Source of the DNA: Oscillospiraceae bacterium
GTDB lineage: Bacteria > Bacillota > Clostridia > Oscillospirales > Oscillospiraceae
Direction: 5' to 3'
Assembly (NCBI GenBank): GCA_009780435.1
Contig: WRAB01000009.1
Coordinates: forward strand, 23,335 to 87,334
Length of the DNA: 64,000 nucleotides
Shown: in pieces, positions 17,106 through 26,427 of the stretch
How the letters are laid out: every line of letters begins with the position of its first letter
How positions within the stretch are numbered: the stretch's first letter is position 1
Made by a program: the position numbers and the translations under genes
Notes under the pieces: model-generated
What the model was told of the DNA's origin: nothing
Seen by the model: the letters and a program-made list of their open reading frames with translations, nothing else
Database searches by the model: none

Positions 17106-18284
17106 TCACTTTACCAGTTCATAGATCGCCAAGACATCCTGCCAGTATAGCTTTTTAAATCCACCCAGGGGTGATTCTTTGCCAAAGGCCGCTTTTGTGG
17201 CTTTCTGCGCCATCTCTTCCAACCGATCTTCGCCGATTCCCAACTCTGACAGCGTTGTAGGCAATCCCATCTTTATGAAAAACTCCCGCAGGCGTAAAAT
17301 CCCCTCTTGTACAATGGCATCTGGATCGCGGAAACTGCCCTCGACGCCCATGACATTCACCGCAAATTGCACGAACATATTGATATTTTCCTGATAGACG
17401 TGCTGCATCCAGCCCGGTGTCACAACGGCGAGTCCGCCGCCGTGGGGGACATCGTAGATGGCCGAGAGTTCATGTTCAATATCGTGGCAGGCCCAGTCCT
17501 GCTCCCGGCCCATGCCGAGTAAGCCGTTGTGCGCAACGGTTCCGGCAAAGCCCAATTCGCTCCACGCGTTGTAGTCGGTCATATTTTCTTTTGCCAGAAG
17601 TGCATTTTTCATCAATGTTTTCAAAGTCGCCTCGCACAGGCCGTCAGTCAGATCGGTATGGGTTGTTTGGGTGAAGTAGCGCTCAAAGACGTGGGACATC
17701 ATATCTGCAACACCATAGGCGAGTTGCTCTTTGGGGAGTGAGAAAAAGAGTTCCGGATTCATGATACTAAATACCGGGCGCAAATGGGGGCTTCCATAGC
17801 CGTATTTCAGCGCTTTTTCTTCGTTGGTGATGACGGTGTCCCCGCTGGACTCACTGCCCGCCGCCGGGATCGTGAGGATCGTGGCAACCGGCACCGCCCG
17901 CTCAAGTGATCCGCCTTTTTCATAAAAATCCCAGACGTCGCCGTCGTAATAGACGCCCATGGCAATCGCTTTTGCAGAGTCAATCACGCTGCCACCGCCG
18001 ACGGCTAAGATGAAATCGACATTTTCTCTTTTGCACAGGTCAATGCCCTCGTGGGCCAGAGAGAGCCGGGGATTTGGCATAACGCCGCCAAGTTCTACAA
18101 ACGCTACACCGGCGCTCTTCAGAGAAGCTGTCACGGTGTCGTAGAGGCCGCTTCGCTTGATACTCCCTCCGCCGTAGTGGATCAGCACTTTTTTCGCACG
18201 GGGTTTGAGTAGGGCGCCGACTTCCCTCTCTGTGTCTTTTCCAAATAAAATGCGTGTCGGAGCGTAGAAATCAAAATTTAACAT
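17106..18284 (-). CDS. Iron-containing alcohol dehydrogenase (BdhA/butanol dehydrogenase type)
   Basis: 392 residues, NAD(P)-dependent cytoplasmic enzyme for reduction of aldehydes such as butanal. Starts MLNFDFYAPTRILFGKDT, the BdhA/YugJ-type N-terminus. GGGSVIDSAKA is the dinucleotide site. Metal ligands: GVADMMSHVFERYF (Asp, His), then GMGREQDWACHDIEHELS and DVPHGGGLA (His, His). The ATG at 18284 is favoured over an upstream ATG at 18308. It lies inside the truB-ribF part of a translation operon (gap of 41 bases from truB, 22 bases to ribF), an unusual place. Confidence 0.9.
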   Translation of the reverse strand: MLNFDFYAPTRILFGKDTEREVGALLKPRAKKVLIHYGGGSIKRSGLYDTVTASLKSAGVAFVELGGVMPNPRLSLAHEGIDLCKRENVDFILAVGGGSVIDSAKAIAMGVYYDGDVWDFYEKGGSLERAVPVATILTIPAAGSESSGDTVITNEEKALKYGYGSPHLRPVFSIMNPELFFSLPKEQLAYGVADMMSHVFERYFTQTTHTDLTDGLCEATLKTLMKNALLAKENMTDYNAWSELGFAGTVAHNGLLGMGREQDWACHDIEHELSAIYDVPHGGGLAVVTPGWMQHVYQENINMFVQFAVNVMGVEGSFRDPDAIVQEGILRLREFFIKMGLPTTLSELGIGEDRLEEMAQKATKAAFGKESPLGGFKKLYWQDVLAIYELVK

Positions 18285-18325
18285 CGTGACCAACCTTTCT
18301 ATTTTCATTTTATATATAACATTTA

Positions 18326-19225
18326 CTATGATTTGCCTGCTCGGCTATCTGCCGGCATGAAAAAACTCTTTTTCACCCGGAGTTCCAAGCCGCTTCGATT
18401 TGTGACCTCGCCCAGGGCCAGAAATTCTCCCGTCTGGCTGTAGACCCGCACCGGTCCCGGCGCGTCTGTCGTCAGGCGGATGGTCTGGCCGTTGCGGAGT
18501 TTTTGCTCTTGGATTGCGTTGAGCGCCAGAGCCGGGTGTGATGCAAACAGGGTGTCTACGGGGCGTAAAAATCGGCTCCGATCGTCTGCTTCCGCTTCGA
18601 TCTCTGCGAGGGTATGCGCTTCCTGCAGGGAAAATGCCCCCACATGGGTGCGCTGTAGGGCGGTCATAACGCCGCCTACGCCCAGCATCTGGCCCATATC
18701 GTGGCAGAGAGTGCGGATATAGGTGCCTTTGGAGCAGGTGATCTCCAGATCGAACCCGTCTGGCCCCTCCGCTAAAATATCCAGGCGGCGGATGGTTACT
18801 GGTCGGGCTTTCCGCTCCACTTCCATGCCCTTGCGGGCCAGTTTGTAGAGCCGTTGTCCGTCCACTTTGATCGCAGAGTACATGGGGGGAGTTTGCTGAA
18901 TCTCTCCCAGAAATCGAGGCAAAACGGCCTCCAGTTCCCCACGGGATACCGGGGTATCGCAGGTGTGTAATATCCGTCCGGTGATGTCTTGGGTGTCTGT
19001 GACGAGTCCCAGGCGTAGGCGGGCGATATAGGTCTTCTCTTGGACCTCGGCAAACTCCACTGCACGGGTGGCCCTGCCCACAAAGATGGTGAGCAGGCCC
19101 GTGGCCAACGGATCCAGTGTCCCGGCGTGGCCGATGCGCCGCTCTCGGAGCAGCCCCCGGAGTTTTGCGACCACGTCGTGACTCGTCCAGTCCCGGGGCT
19201 TGTCCATGAGCAGAATCCCCGTCAT
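18326..19225 (-). CDS. truB: tRNA pseudouridine(55) synthase
   Basis: 299 residues. It converts U55 of tRNAs to pseudouridine. Motifs: GILLMDKPRDWTSHDVV, HAGTLDPLATGLL with the catalytic Asp, TYIARLRLG, and a C-terminal PUA-like part. The ATG at 19225 overlaps the nrnA stop as ATGA; an ATG-type extension to 19384 would be anomalous. Confidence 0.95.
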   Translation of the reverse strand: MTGILLMDKPRDWTSHDVVAKLRGLLRERRIGHAGTLDPLATGLLTIFVGRATRAVEFAEVQEKTYIARLRLGLVTDTQDITGRILHTCDTPVSRGELEAVLPRFLGEIQQTPPMYSAIKVDGQRLYKLARKGMEVERKARPVTIRRLDILAEGPDGFDLEITCSKGTYIRTLCHDMGQMLGVGGVMTALQRTHVGAFSLQEAHTLAEIEAEADDRSRFLRPVDTLFASHPALALNAIQEQKLRNGQTIRLTTDAPGPVRVYSQTGEFLALGEVTNRSGLELRVKKSFFMPADSRAGKS

Positions 19226-20184
19226 GACAGGGCCTCGCCCACAGCTTCCAGCAGGGCCGTGACGGTCTCCTCCGGAGATGCGGCCACAGTACAGCCCCCC
19301 GCCATGACGTGACCGCCGCCGCCGAATTTCTGACAGATGCGATTGGCGTCCACACCCGGACTGGTACGGACGGATACTTTGCATGTTCCATCGGTCTGCT
19401 CTTTGATGGTAATCCCCACCGAGACCCCCTCCACCTGGCCGGGGATGGCGGCAATATCATCCAGGTCGTTCTCTGTCGCTCCGGTGCGGGCGAGTAGCTC
19501 TTGTGTGACCACAGCTACAGCCACACGATCTCCGTAAGCGTAGCGCAGAGACGTATAGAGTTCCCCGTCCAAGGCCATACGGGCTTTTGTTTTTGTGCGG
19601 AAGAGTTGTTTGTTCACGGAGCGGTGGTCGGCACCCGCATCTAGGAGCGCGGCGGCCACTTGGAGGGTTTCCCCTGTTGTGTTGGCATAGGCAAAACAGC
19701 CCGTATCCGTAGATAGGGCCACATAGAGGGGCAGAGCCGTCTCGGCGCTGATTGCGCCTGACAGTTCCATGAGAACGTGATAGACCACCTCCCCGCAGGC
19801 GGCCCGATCCGCCTCTAAGCAGGTGTATTTGGCATATCCCGTGTAGGACGGGTGGTGGTCGATGGCGAGATCTACCTGATCCCGATAGATGTCGGCATTT
19901 TTCGCCAGGATCGCGGCGTCTGCCGTGTCTACGGCCAGGATGAAATCGGGGGCGAAGTCCACGGGGGCCAGATAGGATGCCACATAGTCCAGGTAGCGCT
20001 CTGTGGTCTCCGGGTTTTCCAGCACATAGGCCGTCTTGTCCAGGTCCCGCAGGCCGCTGCACAGGCCCGCCGCCGAGCCCAGGGTGTCGCCGTCGGGCCG
20101 GGTGTGGGTCAAGATGAGAAAGTTGTCCCGTTCCCGGAGCCAGTCCGCCGTCTCTCTACTCGTCAGTCTCCAGGTCTTGTTCAT
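19222..20184 (-). CDS. nrnA: Bifunctional oligoribonuclease / PAP phosphatase (DHH family)
   Basis: 320 residues. Degrades short RNA oligomers and dephosphorylates 3'-phosphoadenosine 5'-phosphate. DHH domain: HTRPDGDTLGSA, VDTAD, and IDHHPSYTGYAKYT. The C-terminal DHHA1 domain ends with GGGGHVMAGGC, the substrate loop. The ATG at 20184 has GGAG upstream and overlaps rbfA by 29 bases. The order rbfA-nrnA-truB is the usual one. Confidence 0.92.
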   Translation of the reverse strand: MNKTWRLTSRETADWLRERDNFLILTHTRPDGDTLGSAAGLCSGLRDLDKTAYVLENPETTERYLDYVASYLAPVDFAPDFILAVDTADAAILAKNADIYRDQVDLAIDHHPSYTGYAKYTCLEADRAACGEVVYHVLMELSGAISAETALPLYVALSTDTGCFAYANTTGETLQVAAALLDAGADHRSVNKQLFRTKTKARMALDGELYTSLRYAYGDRVAVAVVTQELLARTGATENDLDDIAAIPGQVEGVSVGITIKEQTDGTCKVSVRTSPGVDANRICQKFGGGGHVMAGGCTVAASPEETVTALLEAVGEALS

Positions 20185-20542
20185 GGTCTGTCTCCTCAAG
20201 CGTCACTTCTAGTCCCTGCAAGATTTTCGATACATGGGCGCCGTGCTCCATGGACTTGTCCAATTTGAAGATCAACTCCGGGGTGTGGCGGATGGTGAGG
20301 ACGCTGCCCAACTCACGGCGCAGAAAACCCGTGGCGGATTTTAGGCCCTTCATCAGTCGCCGCTCATCGCACTCGCCCAAAACGCTAATGTGCACTGTGC
20401 AATAGCGCAGATCCGATGTGGTGTCCACGGCCACGACACTGAGCATCCCCTGCTGGATGCGGGGGTCTTTGATGGTTCGCAAACGATCTGATAAGACACG
20501 GGAGATATCCCCGTTGATCCGCTGTATTTTGTTTGATGACAT
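20156..20542 (-). CDS. rbfA: Ribosome-binding factor A
   Basis: 128 residues, KH-type fold that binds the immature 30S subunit and helps 16S rRNA 5'-end maturation. Typical sequence: RINGDISRVLSDRL, KDPRI, TTSDLRYCTVHISVLG, and RRELGSVLTIRHTPELIF. Normal length. It is separated from infB by a 180-base spacer with a palindromic element. Confidence 0.93.
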   Translation of the reverse strand: MSSNKIQRINGDISRVLSDRLRTIKDPRIQQGMLSVVAVDTTSDLRYCTVHISVLGECDERRLMKGLKSATGFLRRELGSVLTIRHTPELIFKLDKSMEHGAHVSKILQGLEVTLEETDHEQDLETDE

Positions 20543-20602
20543 AGTTTTGCACCTCTTTATTCAATGGCGTATCATGCGGGGCGCTACGGGCGTCATTCTA
20601 CG

Positions 20603-20697
20603 ATGTACAACACGGGCGAACGCTGTTCGCCCCTACGAAAAACTGCCCTTGTAGGGGCGCACATTGTGCGCCCGTCCCATTGCAGATGGTTGTACAT
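20603..20697. repeat. MITE- or REP-like palindromic element between infB and rbfA
   Basis: Ends are 9-bp inverted repeats (ATGTACAAC at 20603-20611 and its complement at 20689-20697). Inside are nested arms: ACGGGCG (20612) with CGCCCGT (20669), and CGCCCCTAC (20628) with GTAGGGGCG (20651). No open frame. Related GTAGGGGC-type arms occur in the flanks (20577-20720) and at 53217-53270, so this looks like a dispersed, non-autonomous element. Confidence 0.65.
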
Positions 20698-20722
20698 TAC
20701 GGGGCGTCTTGGATATCGGCCC

Positions 20723-23080
20723 CTACACGACCTGAATCTGTTCCATAGTGAACGCTTCGATGATGTCGCCCAGTTTGACATCGTTGTAGTTCTCTATTGC
20801 GATACCGCACTCGTAGTTGGTGGCCACTTCTTTCACGTCGTCCTTGAAGCGCCGGAGGGAGGCCATGGCGCCCTCGTGGATGACGACGCCGTCCCGGACT
20901 AAGCGCACTTGGCATCCCCGGACGATTTTGCCGTCTTGGACGTAGCAGCCGCAGATGGTGCCGATGTGGGATACTTTGTAGGTCTCCCGGACTTCGGCGT
21001 GGCCCAAGACCACTTCTTTGAATTTGGGGGCCAACATCCCCTTCATGGCGGCCTCGATCTCGTTGATGCAGTCGTAGATGACCCGGTAGGTGCGGATGTC
21101 TACATCGCTCCGCATGGCGCTGTCTCTGGCCGCCGCGTCGGGGCGGACGTTGAAGGCCACAATGATGGCACCGGAGGTGGCCGCAAGCATGACATCGCTC
21201 TCATTGACGGCACCCACGCCGGAGTGGATCACCCGGACGCGGACTTCGTCGCTGGTGATCTTCTCCAGAGACGCTTTGATGGCCTCGGCGGAACCGTGGA
21301 CGTCGGCCTTGACGATGAGGTTGAGATTCTTTAACTCCCCCTGTTGAATCTGGGCAAAGAGGTCGTCTAAACTCACCTTGGTCGCGGGGCCTTGGGTCGC
21401 CAGTTTCTGCTCGTTCTTGCGCTGATCCACCAGTTCTCTGGCCATCCGCTCATCGGCGACGGCGTTGAAGGTATCCCCGGCGTTGGGGACTTCGCTCATA
21501 CCCATAATCTCCACGGGTACAGACGGCCCGGCAGTTGATACTTTCTCGCCTTTGTCGTTGGTCATGAGCCGCACACGGCCCACAGAGGTGCCAGCGATGA
21601 TAATATCCCCCTGTTTCAGAGTGCCGTTTTGTACCAGACCCGTCATAATAGGGCCGCGGCTCTTGTCCAGACGTGCCTCAATGACCGTACCCCGGGCCGC
21701 CCGGCTGGGATTGGCCCGCAGTTCCTGCACCTCGGCGGTGAGGGCCACCATTTCCAGAAGTGTATCCACGCCCATACCGGTCTTGGCGGAGATGGGTACA
21801 ATAATGGTCTCGCCGCCCCAGTCCTCACTGACCAGTTCGTACTCCGTGAGTTGTTGCTTGATTTTATCCGGATTGGCATCCGGTTTATCCATCTTATTGA
21901 TGGCCACAATGATGGGGATCTCCGCCGCTCTGGCGTGGCTGATGGACTCCACCGTCTGGGGCATGATCCCGTCGTCGGCGGCTACCACCAAGATGGCCAC
22001 GTCTGTCACTTTTGCGCCTCTGGCCCGCATGGAGGTAAAGGCCTCGTGGCCGGGGGTGTCCAGGAAGGTGATGGGCTTGCCACCCACCTCCACCTGATAG
22101 GCCCCGATGTGTTGGGTGATGCCACCGGCCTCGCCCTCTACTACTTGGGCGTTTCGGATCCGATCCAAGAGGCTCGTCTTGCCGTGGTCGACATGGCCCA
22201 TGACCACCACCACGGGGGCCCGGAGTTCCAGGTCCTCTGTCTTATCTTCCGTGTCGTCGATGAGCCGTTCCTCGATGGTGACTACCACTTCCCGCTCTAC
22301 TTTACAGCCCATTTCCATGGCTACAAGGGCAGCTGTGTCGTGGTCGATAATATCAGACAGGGACGCCATGGTACCCATTTTCACCAGACGGGCCACAACT
22401 TGGGCGCCGGTCTTCTTCATCCGGATGGCCAGTTCGCCTACGGCGATCTCGTCGGGGATGAGCACTCTGGTGGGGGCTTTTTTAGCGGCCTCCATCTGGA
22501 GTTTGAGCATCTTGTCCCGCTCTTCCTGTCGCCGCTTCGCGCTGGGAACTTTGCCCCTCTGATTGCGTTTGCCAAACTTCTCTTTGCCCTGTTTCATCCC
22601 CTGGGCGCGATTGGGTACCAGCGTATCTAAGCGCTCATCGTACTTGTCGATGTTGATGGTGGCACCGGAGGTATCGACGACCCGCTTTTCCGGTTTCTTC
22701 GTATTCTGCGGGGTCGGACTGTCGGCACCTCTGCCCTGCTTCGAGGTCTGGCTTGGTGTCGGGGGCGCCTGGGGTGCGCCGGTTTGGGGTTTCTGGTCGA
22801 CACCCTCGGTCTTTGGCTCCGCTTTCGCCGCTTTTTGCGGGGCCGGTTTCTCCGGCTCTTTTGTTGGAGGCGGGGCCACATAGGTCTCGGCATAGACCTC
22901 CTCAATGCTTTCGATCTGGTTGTTTTGGGTGAGATATTCAAAAATCAGGTCGAGTTCACTCTCCCCCAGAACCTGCATGTGGTTCTTGGGCGTAGTGGCG
23001 TATTTGGTCAAAATCTCAGAGACATTCTTCGAGCCCAGTCCAAAATCCTTCGCCACCTCATGTACGCGGTATTTAATCAT
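20723..23080 (-). CDS. infB: Translation initiation factor IF-2
   Basis: 785 residues. An N-terminal IF2N domain ([19 protein letters not shown]) is followed by a Pro/Ala/Lys-rich linker (about 70-200) and a second IF2N region ([15 protein letters not shown]). The GTPase domain has [15 protein letters not shown] (G1), [16 protein letters not shown] (G3) and NKMDKPDA (G4), and beta-barrel and C1/C2 domains that bind initiator tRNA follow. The ATG at 23080 follows GAGGAGG and overlaps ylxQ by 8 bases; the upstream ATG-like starts are not needed. Confidence 0.96.
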   Translation of the reverse strand: MIKYRVHEVAKDFGLGSKNVSEILTKYATTPKNHMQVLGESELDLIFEYLTQNNQIESIEEVYAETYVAPPPTKEPEKPAPQKAAKAEPKTEGVDQKPQTGAPQAPPTPSQTSKQGRGADSPTPQNTKKPEKRVVDTSGATINIDKYDERLDTLVPNRAQGMKQGKEKFGKRNQRGKVPSAKRRQEERDKMLKLQMEAAKKAPTRVLIPDEIAVGELAIRMKKTGAQVVARLVKMGTMASLSDIIDHDTAALVAMEMGCKVEREVVVTIEERLIDDTEDKTEDLELRAPVVVVMGHVDHGKTSLLDRIRNAQVVEGEAGGITQHIGAYQVEVGGKPITFLDTPGHEAFTSMRARGAKVTDVAILVVAADDGIMPQTVESISHARAAEIPIIVAINKMDKPDANPDKIKQQLTEYELVSEDWGGETIIVPISAKTGMGVDTLLEMVALTAEVQELRANPSRAARGTVIEARLDKSRGPIMTGLVQNGTLKQGDIIIAGTSVGRVRLMTNDKGEKVSTAGPSVPVEIMGMSEVPNAGDTFNAVADERMARELVDQRKNEQKLATQGPATKVSLDDLFAQIQQGELKNLNLIVKADVHGSAEAIKASLEKITSDEVRVRVIHSGVGAVNESDVMLAATSGAIIVAFNVRPDAAARDSAMRSDVDIRTYRVIYDCINEIEAAMKGMLAPKFKEVVLGHAEVRETYKVSHIGTICGCYVQDGKIVRGCQVRLVRDGVVIHEGAMASLRRFKDDVKEVATNYECGIAIENYNDVKLGDIIEAFTMEQIQVV

Positions 23081-23525
23081 TGCTTCGTCCTCCTCTTGCC
23101 TGATTCCCACCCGGTTTTTTGCCCGGTTTTCTGGATCGTTGCTTCTTTTTTATCTGTCGCTTTGTCGCCCGGTCTTTCCGGTGGGCTAAGGCCTCCACCA
23201 GGGCGCCGTAGCGCTCTCTGTCCTTTTCTTCTAGTTTCTTCGCAAAGGCCCACGCGAATCCCGGGTCTAAAAAAGCCACGATTCCGCAGGCGTTTAGGCC
23301 CAGCGCTCTACCCAACTGTTCCTGGGTGAAGCCGGTGTCTGTGTAGAGACCGTTACACCGGTCCGGCATGTGCCTGGCGCTCTCCCGTACCCGTTCACTG
23401 GCGTCTGCCGCCGTGCAGATGAGCCGGGCTCTCTTCGTGTGGACGGCTTCCGACACCGCCGTATACCCTGCGGCCAGCTTTCCCGCCCGGAGGGCGAGGC
23501 CCAAAAGCCCCAGTCCGTTACTCAT
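23073..23525 (-). CDS. ylxQ: L7Ae-family ribosomal-associated protein YlxQ
   Basis: 150 residues. The L7Ae/L30e/S12e RNA-binding fold is shown by [16 protein letters not shown] and the following KRARLIC stretch. A very basic tail (about 115-150, many Lys and Arg) extends beyond the usual roughly 100-residue protein. The ATG overlaps the rnpM stop as ATGA, with GGAGG upstream. Between nusA/rnpM and infB as usual; probably kink-turn RNA binding. Confidence 0.88.
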   Translation of the reverse strand: MSNGLGLLGLALRAGKLAAGYTAVSEAVHTKRARLICTAADASERVRESARHMPDRCNGLYTDTGFTQEQLGRALGLNACGIVAFLDPGFAWAFAKKLEEKDRERYGALVEALAHRKDRATKRQIKKKQRSRKPGKKPGGNQARGGRSND

Positions 23526-23791
23526 GGTGCATCCTCCGTCATTTCCGCTTCCAGCCGGGTTAAAATCTCCGCCGGGATGCTCTTTCCAAAAGCCCGCTCT
23601 AATCCCCGGGTTTTGACTGATCGCTTCAGACAGTCCGGCTCCGCACACACATACGCACCCCGGCCGGGCTTTTTACCCTGAAAGTCCAAGGAAATTTCTC
23701 CCTCGGGAGATTTGACCACTCGGATCAGCTCCCGTTTTGGTTTCATCTCCCGACAGCCGGTACACTGGCGCATGGGGATTTTCTTCGGCAT
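23522..23791 (-). CDS. rnpM: RNase P modulator RnpM (YlxR, DUF448)
   Basis: 89 residues. Starts MPKKIPMRQCTGCREMKPK, with the family motifs GRGAYVC and CLKRSVK. Small basic RNA-binding protein encoded between nusA and infB in most Firmicutes; YlxR was reported to modulate RNase P. The gene is coupled to ylxQ by ATGA. Confidence 0.92.
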   Translation of the reverse strand: MPKKIPMRQCTGCREMKPKRELIRVVKSPEGEISLDFQGKKPGRGAYVCAEPDCLKRSVKTRGLERAFGKSIPAEILTRLEAEMTEDAP

Positions 23792-23812
23792 GGTGGGCCT
23801 CCTGTGATTATA

Positions 23813-24898
23813 CTATTCCACAAAGTCCTCTTCGTTCTCTCCGCCGTCGGCCTGGGTTTCGGGGTGGATATCAATCTTATACCCAGTGAGCCGCGCGGCC
23901 AGTCTCGCGTTCTGGCCCTCTTTGCCGATGGCTAGGCTCAACTGATCGTCCGGTACCACGACACGGCAACTCTTTTCGCCGCCGGTCAAGGTCACATCCA
24001 GCACTTGGGCCGGGGCCAGGGCCGCTGCGATGTACGCCGTCGGATCCTCGCTGTAGGGGATGATGTCGATCTTCTCGCCGCCTAACTCCCCGACGATGGC
24101 CGCCACGCGGCCCCCCTTGGGGCCGACACAGGCCCCGACGGGGTCTACTTGGTCGTCATTTGACCACACGGCCATCTTGGTGCGATTACCCGCCTCTCTG
24201 GCAATGCTTATGATCTCTACGGTGCCGTCGAATATCTCCGGCACCTCCAGTTCAAAGAGCCGCTTGACCAGACCCGGATGGGTTCTGGAGATGAGGACTT
24301 GGGGGCCGCGGGTACTGCGGCGCACTTCCACCACGTAGACCTTGACCCGCTCACCGTCCCGCAGGGTCTCCCCCCGGACTTGCTCTGACGGGGAGAGCAT
24401 GGCCTCCGTGGTCTCACTGCCGGAGCCGATGCGGATGGAGACACTGCCACTGCGGGGGTCTACCCGTGTGACCTGGCCTGTTAAAATCTCGTGTTCCTTG
24501 GAGGTGAACTCGGCAAAGATCATGCCCCGCTCCGCCTCGCGGATGCCTTGGATGATGACCTGTTTCGCCGCCTGGGCCGCGATTCGTCCGAATCGTTTTG
24601 TCTCTACCGGCACGTTGACCGTGTCGCCCAGATCGGCCTTTTTGTTGTATTTTTTCGCCTCGTCTAGGAGGAGTTCTACGTCCGGGTCTTCGACTTCCTC
24701 CACCACGGTCTTTTGGATGTAAAGTTCGATCTTCCGTTTTTCCTCGTCCACGTGGACAAACAGCGCCTCGGCAGCTGTGGGGTGATCTTTTTTCAGGGCC
24801 GCCAACAGCGCCTGGTTGATCTTCTCCAGCATATACGCCTTGCTAATCCCCTTCTCTCGCTCGATCTCTTCTAACGCGGTAAAAAACTCTGCATTCAT
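23813..24898 (-). CDS. nusA: Transcription termination/antitermination protein NusA
   Basis: 361 residues. An N-terminal RNA-polymerase-binding domain (NAEFFTALEEIEREKGISK) is followed by an S1 domain (about 130-200, with LTGQVTRVD) and two KH domains (about 200-345, with GACVGPKGGRV and SLAIGKEGQNARLAARLTG). It lacks the acidic C-terminal repeats of E. coli NusA, as is normal in Firmicutes. Second gene of the rimP operon. Confidence 0.95.
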   Translation of the reverse strand: MNAEFFTALEEIEREKGISKAYMLEKINQALLAALKKDHPTAAEALFVHVDEEKRKIELYIQKTVVEEVEDPDVELLLDEAKKYNKKADLGDTVNVPVETKRFGRIAAQAAKQVIIQGIREAERGMIFAEFTSKEHEILTGQVTRVDPRSGSVSIRIGSGSETTEAMLSPSEQVRGETLRDGERVKVYVVEVRRSTRGPQVLISRTHPGLVKRLFELEVPEIFDGTVEIISIAREAGNRTKMAVWSNDDQVDPVGACVGPKGGRVAAIVGELGGEKIDIIPYSEDPTAYIAAALAPAQVLDVTLTGGEKSCRVVVPDDQLSLAIGKEGQNARLAARLTGYKIDIHPETQADGGENEEDFVE

Positions 24899-24922
24899 TA
24901 TGTTATCTCCTCCATAATCACA

Positions 24923-25375
24923 TTACGCAATGCGTAGTTTTACCATTGCGATATCGTTCTTTACAAATTGTCGGGGTTCCCCGGCAACTTCCAGAGTTAC
25001 ATCTCCGTCTGTATAGGCGGTCAGGGTACCCAGATGCTCTTTGGTGCCAAAGGCCGGACGGTAGAGTCGCACTTCTACCAGATGGCCCATAAATCGCATG
25101 AAATCCTGGGGTCGTTTGAGTTGCCGCTCCGCTCCGGCGGAGGAGACCTCGAAGGTGTATTGACCTGGAATGAGGTCTAGCTCATCCAGTTTGGGATCCA
25201 AGGCGCGGCTCACCCGCTCACAGTCGTCAATGGATACGCCCGCTTCCCTGTCAATATAGACGCGGAGGAACCAGGCCCCGGCCTCTTTGATGTATTCCAC
25301 ATCCCAGAGTTCGCACCCGGCCTCCCGGACGATGGGTGCTGCCACTTGGGTGATTTGATCGACAATTTTACTCAT
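24923..25375 (-). CDS. rimP: Ribosome maturation factor RimP
   Basis: 150 residues. The conserved stretch LRVYIDREAGVSIDDCERVSRALDP and the LEVSSAGAERQL-like block (FEVSSAGAERQLKRPQDF) identify RimP, which is needed for 30S maturation. GGAG lies 8 bases before the ATG. First gene of the operon; a hairpin lies in its leader. Confidence 0.94.
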   Translation of the reverse strand: MSKIVDQITQVAAPIVREAGCELWDVEYIKEAGAWFLRVYIDREAGVSIDDCERVSRALDPKLDELDLIPGQYTFEVSSAGAERQLKRPQDFMRFMGHLVEVRLYRPAFGTKEHLGTLTAYTDGDVTLEVAGEPRQFVKNDIAMVKLRIA

Positions 25376-25405
25376 TTTTTGTCTCCTGAAAATGGCTCAA
25401 AGAAA

Positions 25406-25426
25406 GGAGTGGGCAACACCCACTCC
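25406..25426 (-). promoter_or_regulatory. Leader hairpin upstream of rimP
   Basis: Perfect 8-bp stem (GGAGTGGG with CCCACTCC) and a 5-base loop, 31 bases upstream of the rimP start, within the predicted transcript. It could be an attenuator, a processing site or an autoregulatory site for an operon product; no T-run follows it. Confidence 0.45.
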
Positions 25427-25457
25427 ATACAACAGCCTACTTACTCTAATCTATTGC

Positions 25458-25486
25458 ATCTTACCATATCTTTTGGCCTATTGCAA
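25458..25486 (-). promoter_or_regulatory. Possible promoter of the rimP operon
   Basis: Minus strand TTGCAA, a 17-base spacer, then TAAGAT. About 83 bases before the rimP ATG. Confidence 0.45.
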
Positions 25487-25589
25487 GTGTTTTTCGCTGT
25501 TCTTTTGCTGAAAATATGGGAATTTTTTTGTCGATCACCGGCGGGAGGCGGTTCTTTTTATCATTGGCATGTAGTTGTCATATGATTTA

Positions 25590-25598
25590 TGGTATAAT
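25590..25598 (+). promoter_or_regulatory. Extended -10 promoter for the YgjP-like gene
   Basis: TGGTATAAT matches an extended -10 box; no good -35 is seen. It lies 33 bases before the ATG. Confidence 0.5.
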
Positions 25599-25630
25599 TA
25601 TAGTGTAGTTATTATACGGAGGTGGGCAAA

Positions 25631-26302
25631 ATGACGTATACACTGACCCGTTCAAACCGCAAAACTTGCGCGATCTATGTGCGAGACGGCGCTGTGGAGG
25701 TCCACGCGCCCCGTCGGATGCCCCTGTCGGAAATCGAGGGATTTCTCGCCCTAAAAGCCGATTGGATTCAAGAGAAACTGGCTTTGTCCACCGCCCTGCT
25801 GGAGCAACGGACAAGCTTCGCCCTCACCTATGGCGATACCGTCCGCTATCTGGGCGACCTGTACCCGATCTTGGCACAGCCGGGCAAACAGATGGGCCTC
25901 TCTCCGGATGGGTTCTTCATGTCCCCCGACCTCACCCCGGAGGAGATCAAGGCCGCCTGTATCCAAATCTATCGCCGGGCCGCAAAGTCTGTTTTGCCGC
26001 AAAAAGTCCAGCGCTTCGCCGAACAGATGGGCGTCCTCCCCCGCAATGTCAAAATCACCGGCGCAAAGACCCGCTGGGGGAGCTGTTCCGCCCGGGGCAA
26101 TCTCTGTTTCTCCTGGCAGGTGATGATGGCGGACGAGGCAGAAGTTGACTACATCGTGATCCACGAGCTGGCCCATTTGAAAGAGCTCAACCACGGCCCA
26201 CAGTTTTGGGCGCTGGTGGAGGCGACCCTCCCGGAATACGAGACCTGCCGGGAGCGGCTAAAAGCGCTGCAAGATCAACTGCGCCTGGAGGACTGGTCAT
26301 GA
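25631..26302 (+). CDS. YgjP/DUF45-family zinc metallopeptidase
   Basis: 223 residues. C-terminal zinc site HELAHLKELNHG (HExxH plus a later His, about residues 178-189), preceded by TRWGSCSARGNLCFSWQVM, both typical of the YgjP-like M48-related family (DUF45, SprT-like fold). No signal peptide or membrane segment, so cytoplasmic. The ATG at 25631 lies 7 bases after GGAGG; a GTG at 25622 is too close to it. Substrate unknown. Confidence 0.85.
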   Translation: MTYTLTRSNRKTCAIYVRDGAVEVHAPRRMPLSEIEGFLALKADWIQEKLALSTALLEQRTSFALTYGDTVRYLGDLYPILAQPGKQMGLSPDGFFMSPDLTPEEIKAACIQIYRRAAKSVLPQKVQRFAEQMGVLPRNVKITGAKTRWGSCSARGNLCFSWQVMMADEAEVDYIVIHELAHLKELNHGPQFWALVEATLPEYETCRERLKALQDQLRLEDWS

Positions 26303-26324
26303 GCCACGGACCCCCACAGAGCCT

Positions 26325-26402
26325 ATGAGCGTATTCTTTGCTATCAACCTCGCTGAAGAGACCATCGCCCTGCTCTCCGCCTTGCGGGATACAATATTAT
26401 AG
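26325..26402 (+). pseudogene. Remnant of a ThpR/LigT-type 2'-5' RNA ligase gene (N-terminus only)
   Basis: A 25-codon frame beginning MSVFFAINLAEETIALLSAL looks like the N-terminus of ThpR-family RNA 2',3'-cyclic phosphodiesterases (pattern MRLFIALDLPEE). It ends at a TAG and nothing like the HxTxxF motifs follows before copA. Likely a decayed gene, though 25 residues is thin evidence. Confidence 0.35.
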
Positions 26403-26427
26403 AGTCACTTAACTAAGGAAGCCCAAT

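Noticed and set aside
18345..19460. 371-codon minus-strand frame overlapping truB and nrnA in another frame
   Set aside because: Arg/Pro-rich, low-complexity translation with no family motif; truB and nrnA fully explain the region.
21629..22630. Long plus-strand open frame (333 codons) opposite infB
   Set aside because: It lies wholly inside the conserved infB GTPase gene on the other strand and has no recognisable domain; an effect of codon bias in GC-rich DNA.
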